Positions 58,619 to 64,000 of a stretch of 64,000 bases of DNA are shown here, piece after piece (the first letter of the stretch is position 1; every line of letters begins with the position of its first letter). This DNA comes from Hoeflea_A sp963921345. GTDB taxonomy: Bacteria > Pseudomonadota > Alphaproteobacteria > Rhizobiales > Rhizobiaceae. The position numbers and the translations under genes were made by a program. Location: assembly GCA_963921345.3 (NCBI GenBank), contig CAWUFE020000007.1, positions 2,604,001 through 2,668,000 of the forward strand, given 5' to 3'. The notes under the pieces are model-generated. The model searched no databases. It saw only the letters and a list, made by a program, of their open reading frames with translations, and was not told where the DNA came from.

Positions 58619-59145
58619 CCGATTTCGGCCCGGCCATACGCATGCAGTGGGACGGCGAGTATCTCATCCCCACGGATGCCCGCTGGCAGGCTGCCGCCGA
58701 TCGCCAGCTGGTCGTCGGCGAAACCTACATGATCCGCGAACATGCCGAACGCAGCCAGGAATCTCACAACCATTATTTTGCTTGCATCCATCACGCCTGG
58801 CTGAACCTGCCGGAGACGCATGCGGGGCTGCCCTACAGCATATCATCGGAACACCTGCGCAAGTTCGCGCTGATCCGGTCCGGCTTCGCCGACACCCAGT
58901 CCTATGCCTGCACGTCCAGGGCCGAAGCAGAGCGCTGGGCAGCCAACATCCGGCCCCTGGACGAATTCAGCCTGGTGACCGTGCGGGAGTGCCTTGTGGT
59001 TCGCCAGACGGCAAAGAGCCAGTCAAGGCGCGCCATGGGCAAAAGCGTGTTCCAGGACAGCAAACAGGCCGTGCTCGAGTTCCTTGCTTCGCTGATCGGC
59101 GTTTCCGTCGAGCAACTGGCCGCGACCTCGAGGACGGCCGCATGA
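58615..59145 (+). CDS. DUF1367-like phage protein
   Basis: 176 residues from the ATG overlapping the MTase stop. LIPTDARWQAAADRQLVVGETYMIREHAERSQESHNHYFACIHHAWLNLPE matches DUF1367 (NinX-region type), with a helical end. Common in lambdoid-like early regions; function unknown. Confidence 0.7.
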   Translation: MTDFGPAIRMQWDGEYLIPTDARWQAAADRQLVVGETYMIREHAERSQESHNHYFACIHHAWLNLPETHAGLPYSISSEHLRKFALIRSGFADTQSYACTSRAEAERWAANIRPLDEFSLVTVRECLVVRQTAKSQSRRAMGKSVFQDSKQAVLEFLASLIGVSVEQLAATSRTAA

Positions 59146-59148
59146 ACC

Positions 59149-59206
59149 AAGGCAAGCCCGGCGGGTTCCCCGCCGTTACGGGCACGACGGCGCTGCGCTT
59201 GCCTTG
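59149..59206. repeat. Palindromic element copy, intergenic
   Basis: Opposite orientation to the copies upstream: AAGGCAAGCCCGGCGGGTTC, hairpin CGGCGGGTTCCCCGCCG, then GGGCACGACGGCGCTGCGCTTGCCTT. A further half-unit (GGCGGCCAAAGGCCGCC hairpin) follows at 59208-59250. Lies between DUF1367 and the next gene. Confidence 0.85.
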
Positions 59207-59259
59207 AACGACGCCGTACAGAGAAGGCGGCCAAAGGCCGCCGAAGGGAAGGATCATTG

Positions 59260-59367
59260 ATGGCCGACCTCAACCGCGCCTCTCTGATGGGACGCAATTA
59301 CGCACACAGGCAGACCCCTTCCAAAGGTCTGACGAAGAGAAGGAGAGCATGGAAATGGACGGTATAG
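59260..59367 (+). CDS. Small basic ORF (35 residues)
   Basis: GGGAAGG precedes the ATG. MADLNRASLMGRNYAHRQTP then a basic tail. Overlaps the next gene start. Plausible but unsupported by any family. Confidence 0.35.
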   Translation: MADLNRASLMGRNYAHRQTPSKGLTKRRRAWKWTV

Positions 59368-60044
59368 AGATCATCGCCGCAGAGCGCGCTCGGCAGGTCG
59401 AAGCGGAAGGCTGGACGGCTGAACATGATGACACTTACACCAAAGGCGAGCTTGCCAAGGCAGCCTTTACGTACCTTGTCCGTTTCGAACATGGAAAGGA
59501 CCGCACAAACACGCCTCCGAAAACCTGGCCATGGGCGTGCGGATGGTGGCGACCTTCGACGCCAATCCGCAACCTGGCAAAGGCCGGCGCACTCATCGCC
59601 GCCGAAATCGATCGCCGCCTGCGCGCCGGCGAGGAAAGCGGTACAGTCGCTTCCGATCGTGACGAACCGGCGAAACCCCTCAGCCTCGGCGAATTCAGCC
59701 GCATCAACCGCCGCAGATGCGAAAGTGTACATTGTTTCGACCACAAGCTGTCCGACTGGTCGCTGTCGGACTGGATGACCGCGACCACCGGCGAGCTGGG
59801 CGAGGCGGCGAACATCGCCAAGAAAATCAATCGCCATCGTGACGGCATTCGCGGCAATACGCAAAAGCTCGAGGACCTGCAAACGGCGCTGGCAGACGAA
59901 CTTGCCGACACCTTCATCTATCTCGACCTGCTGGCCCAGTCGCAGGACATCGATCTCGGCGCCGCCGTCATTTCAAAATTCAACCGGAAGTCGGAAGAGA
60001 TGGGTTGCCCCGTCAGGATAGCAACAGGGGATGAGGCCAGCTGA
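59349..60044 (+). CDS. MazG-like NTP pyrophosphohydrolase with N-terminal phage domain
   Basis: 231 residues. The N-terminal half (IEIIAAERARQVEAEGWTAEHDD, KTWPWACGWWRPSTPIRNLAKAGALIAAEIDR) is a phage domain of unknown function. The C-terminal half has the MazG pattern: WMTATTGELGEAANIAKKI and DELADTFIYLDLLAQ (metal-binding Glu/Asp cluster). May hydrolyse non-canonical or alarmone nucleotides during infection. Confidence 0.8.
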   Translation: MEMDGIEIIAAERARQVEAEGWTAEHDDTYTKGELAKAAFTYLVRFEHGKDRTNTPPKTWPWACGWWRPSTPIRNLAKAGALIAAEIDRRLRAGEESGTVASDRDEPAKPLSLGEFSRINRRRCESVHCFDHKLSDWSLSDWMTATTGELGEAANIAKKINRHRDGIRGNTQKLEDLQTALADELADTFIYLDLLAQSQDIDLGAAVISKFNRKSEEMGCPVRIATGDEAS

Positions 60045-60096
60045 TGCTCGGATACGGCACGCCACTTGAACAATTGGCCATTGAAGGGAGCCGGAA

Positions 60097-60441
60097 ATGA
60101 CCACTGAAACCGTGGAACTGAAAGACTATGGATGGTGCATCGTCGAACTGATGGGACACCGCACCCGCGTCGGAAAATGCACCGATGAGCAGGTTGCAGG
60201 CGGCCTGTTGCTGCGGATCGACATTCCCGTCCGCGGCACCGACGAGGATGGCAACGCTGACGAAGAATACACCACCGAGTATTACGGCTGCGCCGCGATC
60301 TACGGCATGCAGCCGGTAAGCGAGGATATGGCCCGTGATCAGCTCGGCACCCGCGACCGGCGGCCGGCGCGCCCGACGGAGTACCGGCCTCAGAGCCAGC
60401 TTGAGGACTTCTCCGATCTCGACGACGAGCAGCCGTTTTGA
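60097..60441 (+). CDS. Unknown early protein
   Basis: 114 residues: ELKDYGWCIVELMGHRTRVGKCTDEQVAGGLLLRIDIPV, EYTTEYYGCAAIYGMQPVSEDMA. The pattern is frequent in rhizobial phages but not assigned. GGGAGCCGGAA precedes the ATG. Confidence 0.55.
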   Translation: MTTETVELKDYGWCIVELMGHRTRVGKCTDEQVAGGLLLRIDIPVRGTDEDGNADEEYTTEYYGCAAIYGMQPVSEDMARDQLGTRDRRPARPTEYRPQSQLEDFSDLDDEQPF

Positions 60442-60486
60442 TGTTGCCAACGTCTGCTTCTAAATCCTGAGCGAGGGAGCCTGATC

Positions 60487-61230
60487 ATTACCGACCGACC
60501 GATCCTCTTCTCCGGCCCCATGGTGCGTGCGCTTCTGGCGGGCGAAAAGACCAACACGCGGCGCGTGGCGAATCCCCAGCCGGACACCGTCATCATGCGC
60601 AACGGCAAACGTCTGAAACAAACGTTGCTTCACGTCGAAGACGAAGCACTTCCGCGCGTTGCGCATGGCAATGTCCTGACGGAACAACGAGCACCCTGCG
60701 CGCCCGGCGACCGCCTGTGGGTCCGTGAGGCGCATCAGATGGCCAACTCGGACGGTGGGCCGGTCATCTGCTACCGGGCCGACAATCACCGCTGGCAGCC
60801 GCCGTTTACCGGTCCGGACTATGGCGCTGGCCCCAGCTTCGACTACGAGAAGTATCCGGGCGAATACAGCATCTGGGCGGCCGATCTTGAGAGCGGGGAC
60901 CATCCATGGCGGCCGTCCATCTTCATGCCCCGATGGTGCAGCAGGATCACCTGCATCGTTACTGACGTGCGCATGGAGCGCCTTCAGGACATCACCGATG
61001 ACGGTGCCCTCTGTGAAGGCGTTTCGGTCGCTGTGTCGGCACGTGCGGGCCAGGACATCGACATTGATGGCGAGTATTGGCCAGGCGGACCGCGCCGCAT
61101 GTTCAGGGAACTCTGGAACGGCCTGAACGCCAAGCGCGGTTACGGCTGGGACGTCAACCCCTGGGTGTTCGTGATCCTCTTCGAGACTGTTCCGAAAAAC
61201 ATCGACCAGTTGGAGGCTTCAGATGCCTGA
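60487..61230 (+). CDS. Phage ASCH/PUA-like protein, possible ATT start
   Basis: 247 residues if started at ATT 60487 (IleThrAspArgPro), giving TDRPILFSGPMVRALLAGEKTNTRR, a recognised phage family start. GAGGGAG lies seven bases upstream of the ATT. The first ATG (60520) would delete the conserved PILFSGPM block. Later motifs CAPGDRLWVREAH and SIFMPRWCSRITCIVTDVRMERLQDI fit the ASCH/PUA-like family (nucleic acid related). An AUU or a mutated ATG start. Confidence 0.75.
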   Translation: MTDRPILFSGPMVRALLAGEKTNTRRVANPQPDTVIMRNGKRLKQTLLHVEDEALPRVAHGNVLTEQRAPCAPGDRLWVREAHQMANSDGGPVICYRADNHRWQPPFTGPDYGAGPSFDYEKYPGEYSIWAADLESGDHPWRPSIFMPRWCSRITCIVTDVRMERLQDITDDGALCEGVSVAVSARAGQDIDIDGEYWPGGPRRMFRELWNGLNAKRGYGWDVNPWVFVILFETVPKNIDQLEASDA

Positions 61231-61591
61231 GCACAAAGGCAAGACCGCGCTGGATCAGATCATGGCCGGGCTGGATGGTGTCACCGAGGGTCTATGTGAG
61301 CGGGAATTTCAAGGTGGCCGTGGCAGTTGGATAAAGCGGCGGGGAAGCGAAGGTGACGCGGAATGGTGCGCCCTTGCATGCGGGCTCCATGACACTGTGG
61401 CAAACGCAAACGCCGCTCACATCGCCCGCTGCGACCCTGACACCATGCGCGATATCGCCGCCTATGCGGCGGTAATGCGAGAGGCGCTGGAAAGGATCGC
61501 CATTGGCGACGGTGTCTATGGCGCGCAGGCGCACGAGTACAAGCAGATCGCCCGCGCGGCGCTCAAGTTCGGCGAGGTATTCAATGGCTGA
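61223..61591 (+). CDS. Unknown early protein
   Basis: 122 residues: helical, with IKRRGSEGDAEWCALACGLHDTVANANAAHIARCDPDTMRDIAAYAAVMREALERIA. The motif HIARCDPDTM resembles phage Ead/Ea22-like proteins. Overlaps neighbours at both ends. Confidence 0.6.
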   Translation: MPEHKGKTALDQIMAGLDGVTEGLCEREFQGGRGSWIKRRGSEGDAEWCALACGLHDTVANANAAHIARCDPDTMRDIAAYAAVMREALERIAIGDGVYGAQAHEYKQIARAALKFGEVFNG

Positions 61592-61835
61592 GGCAATCGA
61601 ATTCAGCGGCATGTCCGAAGAAGCCAGAAAGAAAGTCCTCGACGTGCGCGATGCGGTGTTCGAGGCCGCCGACGGCAAGGCACTGGATGTGGTCATGCTT
61701 GGCACTCTAATGGCTCAGGGCAAGATAATCGCATCGGTGGTGCGCGATCCTGATCAGGCGCGGAAAATGGTCGATGGCTACCATGCCATCTTGCGAGCAG
61801 CCATGGACGCATACTGCAAAGAGTTCTCACACTGA
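61584..61835 (+). CDS. Unknown early protein
   Basis: 83 residues from ATG overlapping the previous stop by eight bases: MAEAIEFSGMSEEARKKVLD then a helical domain (MVDGYHAILRAAMDAYCKEF). Not recognised. Confidence 0.5.
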   Translation: MAEAIEFSGMSEEARKKVLDVRDAVFEAADGKALDVVMLGTLMAQGKIIASVVRDPDQARKMVDGYHAILRAAMDAYCKEFSH

Positions 61836-61846
61836 GGGTGATCTTG

Positions 61847-61894
61847 ATGGGCCAACGCCAAATCTCCGCCAATGCAAAAGGTGGTTATCCATGA
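61847..61894 (+). CDS. 15-residue leader peptide coupled to excisionase
   Basis: GAGGGTGATCTTG precedes the ATG; product MGQRQISANAKGGYP; stop overlaps the xis start (ATGA). The arrangement suggests translational coupling that tunes excisionase synthesis. Confidence 0.4.
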   Translation: MGQRQISANAKGGYP

Positions 61895-62264
61895 AGTTAA
61901 TCACAGCCACTCAACTTGCTGAACTGTATGGCTTTACACAAGCCGTCATTGGACGCGCCAAGCTACTGCCGGGAAAGTGCCAGGTGCCTACCAACCGTCC
62001 GGCGAAGGTGGGCGATGGATGTTCGACCTCGACGTCTTTGCTCCCTGGTATAGATCGAAACTACAGGAGGGCAAACCATGGCGACCATCTACAAACGTGG
62101 GCAAGTCTGGTGGGCCCGCGCCCAGCGTAAGGGTAAAGAATACCGGAAATCACTTGAGACAAGAAATAAGGCGACTGCGCAAAGAAGGCTGGCCCAATGG
62201 CTCGAAGACATTGAAGCCCAGTCATGGGGCGAGCGTCCCCGAGTTTTGTTCGACACGGCGGTAA
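61891..62264 (+). CDS. xis: Excisionase-like protein, likely -1 programmed frameshift
   Basis: The zero frame starts MKLITATQLAELYGFTQAVI and soon degenerates (stop 62130). At codon 28 lies CC[G GGA AAG] (61971-61977), the same heptamer and phase as lambda G/GT. A -1 shift gives GKVPGAYQPSGEGGRWMFDL, DVFAPWYRSKLQEGKPW, a convincing continuation of a winged-helix excisionase. The -1 frame stays open to 62264, overlapping int; the extra C-terminal residues look fortuitous. The alternative is a frame-disrupted gene. Xis would bend DNA at the att sites and direct excision. Confidence 0.65.
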
Positions 62265-63193
62265 GACAGTTCATCACTGAATATCTGCCGACGTTGAAAG
62301 CCACGTCGGCCACGCGTTATCTGGTGAGCCTCGAATGGCTCTCCGAGCGCCTTGCAGGCAAATTCCTTCACGAGATCACGCGCGAAGAACTCTCGCGCTT
62401 CGAGGGTTGGCGTCGATTTCAAGGCAAATCGAGCGGGACAATTAGGCGAGACCTGGCCTGTCTGTCGTCCCTGTTCACGTTCTGCGAAGATCGGCAATGG
62501 ATCGACGATGGCCGTAACCCTGTTCCCAGCTACCTACGTCGCCGAGCGAGGAGAGGACTGACTGAGGCCCCAGGACGAAAGCGATACCTGTCCGAAGAGG
62601 AAGAAACGAAGCTGCTCATGCATGCCTCGCCCGCCGTCAGCATCGCTATCCAACTCGCCATTGACACTGGGCTGCGTCGTGCCGAGATGTTCTCTCTCAC
62701 GTGGGCTCAGGTTGATTTTCGCGGTGGCACGATTCACACCACGACGGACACTAAGAACCATCGCAGTCGGATCGTGCCATTGCCAGCACGTTCGGCACAA
62801 AATCTGGCACACCTGAAAGCCGAGCAAAGAGCGCTGGATATCAGCACTTTCAACGTGTTCGCGCACACGAAAGGTTATCGGGTGAAAGACAAAAATGGTA
62901 AGATGCGTGGGAAGTTGCCGGGTGAGCCTGTCACTGAGATGTCAAAAGGCTTCCGTAACGCCGTAAAGCGGGCAAAGCTAAAGGATTTGATCTGGCATGA
63001 CCTTCGCCGGACAGCGGGGTGCCGGTGGCTCCAAAGAGACCGACGGGGGATGGCGGAAGTCTCCGGACTGCTCGGCCACAGCAGCGTCATGGTCACGGAA
63101 CAGCGCTACGCATTTTTGGAGATGGAGGCAGTGGCGAAAGAAGTGGCCGCACAAAAACCGGCACAGGGACGCGCGGACAAGAGGCGGAAGTAA
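62078..63193 (+). CDS. int: Tyrosine recombinase integrase
   Basis: 371 residues. SAM-like N-terminal core-binding domain (FITEYLPTLKATSATRYLVSLEWLS) and catalytic domain with DTGLRRAEMFSLTW (Arg I), a Lys in TTTDTKNHRSRIVPL, HDLRRTAGCRW (HxxR), LGHSSVMVTEQRYAFL (His and Tyr nucleophile). Ends 36 bases before attR. Uses the tRNA-Gln 3' half as attachment site. Confidence 0.95.
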   Translation: MATIYKRGQVWWARAQRKGKEYRKSLETRNKATAQRRLAQWLEDIEAQSWGERPRVLFDTAVRQFITEYLPTLKATSATRYLVSLEWLSERLAGKFLHEITREELSRFEGWRRFQGKSSGTIRRDLACLSSLFTFCEDRQWIDDGRNPVPSYLRRRARRGLTEAPGRKRYLSEEEETKLLMHASPAVSIAIQLAIDTGLRRAEMFSLTWAQVDFRGGTIHTTTDTKNHRSRIVPLPARSAQNLAHLKAEQRALDISTFNVFAHTKGYRVKDKNGKMRGKLPGEPVTEMSKGFRNAVKRAKLKDLIWHDLRRTAGCRWLQRDRRGMAEVSGLLGHSSVMVTEQRYAFLEMEAVAKEVAAQKPAQGRADKRRK

Positions 63194-63229
63194 AGCGGAA
63201 AACAGACGCTTACGGCAAAGGTCGCGTGA

Positions 63230-63275
63230 ACTCTGACTCCGTTAGTCCCGGTTCGAATCCGGGTTCCCCAGCCAA
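63230..63275 (+). repeat. attR core (46 bp, tRNA-Gln 3' part)
   Basis: Exact copy of 3084-3129; contains the anticodon loop, T arm and acceptor 3' strand but no 5' half, so it is not a functional tRNA. Right boundary of the prophage. Confidence 0.95.
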
Positions 63276-63604
63276 ATCTTTTCAAGCACTTGGCCTTCTC
63301 CGAAAGACACCTAGCCTCTTCTGTGCCAACAGGATTGGACAGACGGCGGACCTGGAACCGAGCCCACCTCAACCTCGCCACCCTCATTTTACCTGCTTAG
63401 TCGTTTGGAGGCCTAACTGAGCGAATAAGTCGCGTATGCAGGTGTTTCCTTACATCCACCGATTGTGCAGTCCTCATGGGCATCGGTGGTTCGGTCGAGT
63501 GCGGGCCAACTAGTCTCGGCGTGCTGCTTTTTGTTACGAAGCGCGTTTGACGATTTTTGCCGCAGCGCCAGATGGACTGTCCACTGAGCGCGGAGCTTTT
63601 CCAC
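63276..63604. other. 329-bp host intergenic stretch after attR
   Basis: No convincing gene. Two overlapping minus-strand frames (63397-63654 and 63413-63604) lack ribosome sites and protein character. It separates the displaced tRNA 3' end from the LysR gene. Confidence 0.5.
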
Positions 63605-64000
63605 CTACATGCGGTATCTTTTGCTTGAGGAAAAACTGTCGGCCAGTTCATCAAACACCAACCGGATGCGACGGCTTGTGCGTAGCTCCTGGTGGGTCGC
63701 GAGCCAGATGGGGAGCTTCAACGAAACACGGTCGGGAACCACCTGTTCGATTCCTGGTGTATTGTGGGCAAAATCTTCCGTCATGATGGCGATACCAAGA
63801 CCGAGCTTGACCATTTCCCAGTTCGCGACCCTGCTATTTGTAACGATCTTGAAATTCGTCTTGCTGAGTGACAGGCCGCGCGAATTCAAGACGCGCATTG
63901 CTCGCTCGTAATGCCCGTCAGTGATGAAATCAGCTTCGGACAGGTTCTTTTCCAGATTTTCACGCCCAAACGCATCAATATAGGACGTCGCTGCGTAAAG
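63605..64000 (-). CDS. LysR-family regulator, C-terminal part (start outside window)
   Basis: 132 codons open to the window end: YIDAFGRENLEKNLSEADFI, then NSRVANWEMVKLGLGIAIMTEDFA and PIWLATHQELRTSRRIRLVFDELAD, the substrate-binding-domain end of LysR regulators. The DNA-binding domain lies outside. Host gene; regulon unknown. Confidence 0.8.
   Translation of the reverse strand, partial: LYAATSYIDAFGRENLEKNLSEADFITDGHYERAMRVLNSRGLSLSKTNFKIVTNSRVANWEMVKLGLGIAIMTEDFAHNTPGIEQVVPDRVSLKLPIWLATHQELRTSRRIRLVFDELADSFSSSKRYRM

Larger units (their letters stand above)
3084..63275. mobile_element. Integrated prophage, lambda-like head and P2-like contractile tail
   Basis: The element is bounded by the 46-bp att repeats, with the integrase adjacent to attR. 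It contains packaging, head, tail, lysis, replication, repressor and recombination modules in phage order. Late genes run on the minus strand, lysogeny control sits near 50 kb, and early genes run on the plus strand to the integrase. Two IS elements and several broken genes suggest partial decay, but all core virion gene types are recognisable. Confidence 0.95.

Noticed and set aside
63230..63275. Second tRNA-Gln gene
   Set aside because: Only the 3' half is present; no D arm or 5' acceptor strand. It is the displaced attR copy.

Overview
The window is a chromosomal segment of an alphaproteobacterium, most likely of the order Hyphomicrobiales (Rhizobiales). The evidence is the GC-rich codon use, the host-type MFS, LysR and RTX/DUF4214 genes, and a phage-borne GcrA-like regulator of a family confined to Alphaproteobacteria. 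The genus cannot be fixed from sequence alone. Almost everything between 3084 and 63275 is one ~60 kb prophage integrated in a tRNA-Gln(CTG) gene. The tRNA is intact at the left end, and a 46-bp copy of its 3' part (attR) lies just beyond the integrase at the right end. Host sequence remains only at 1-3054 (RTX/DUF4214 protein, MFS transporter) and after 63275 (start-truncated LysR regulator).

Layout. (a) 3.3-4.4 kb: AT-rich two-gene cargo at attL. (b) 4.5-7.5 kb, minus strand: lysis block with overlapping Rz/Rz1-like spanins, a holin-like protein and an M15-type endolysin. (c) 8.1-24.6 kb, minus strand: P2-type contractile tail (gpD, X, U, tape measure, E/E' frameshift pair, tube FII, sheath FI, tail fibre, I, J, W, PAAR spike, V). 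An SNase-like gene sits among them, and a fibre-region gene is split by an ISAzo13-family IS. (d) 24.6-33.5 kb, minus strand: lambda-type head and packaging genes (gpE-like capsid, gpD-like decoration protein, S49 protease with nested scaffold, gpW, portal, TerL, TerS), with nine direct repeats next to terS. The virion is therefore predicted to be a myovirus with a lambda-like head and a P2-like tail. (e) 34.8-36.8 kb: AT-rich cargo with an RHH repressor and a histidine kinase/response regulator pair, beside a remnant of a cytosine methyltransferase. (f) 37-49.5 kb: replication/recombination and accessory genes (RNase HI, Toprim primase-like, GcrA-like, DEAD helicase, a ParB-like gene split by an IS1182-family IS, RusA, DUF2303, and a tandem pair of paralogues). 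(g) 49.6-52.6 kb: lysogeny switch (Cro-like and CI/S24-like repressors, six 14-bp palindromic operators) and, downstream of cI in the position of lambda rexAB, a proteasome/HslV-like Ntn-hydrolase operon. (h) 52.6-63.2 kb, plus strand: early operon (PAPS-reductase-like, ERF annealing protein, exonuclease, adenine MTase, MazG-like, excisionase, integrase) with a SLATT-like gene inserted on the opposite strand.

Two observations cut across modules. First, a family of ~45-60 bp palindrome-containing elements recurs at least eleven times, many of them inside reading frames without breaking them (RusA, GcrA-like, exonuclease, MTase, holin-like, fibre). This resembles in principle the Rickettsia palindromic elements. 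Second, canonical -1 slippery heptamers lie in exact phase both in the tail chaperone gene (G GGA AAC, expected) and in the excisionase gene (G GGA AAG, unexpected). The second suggests that Xis may be made only by frameshifting.

Several genes are broken: ParB-like by an IS, the fibre-region gene by an IS, a zinc-ribbon protein by an in-frame amber, dcm by truncation, a small gene by a frameshift, and the attL membrane protein at two poly-T tracts. The prophage may therefore be partly decayed. Four separate cargo loci (attL pair, HK/RR pair, Ntn-hydrolase pair, SLATT) are candidates for lysogenic conversion or anti-phage functions. Those functions are inference.
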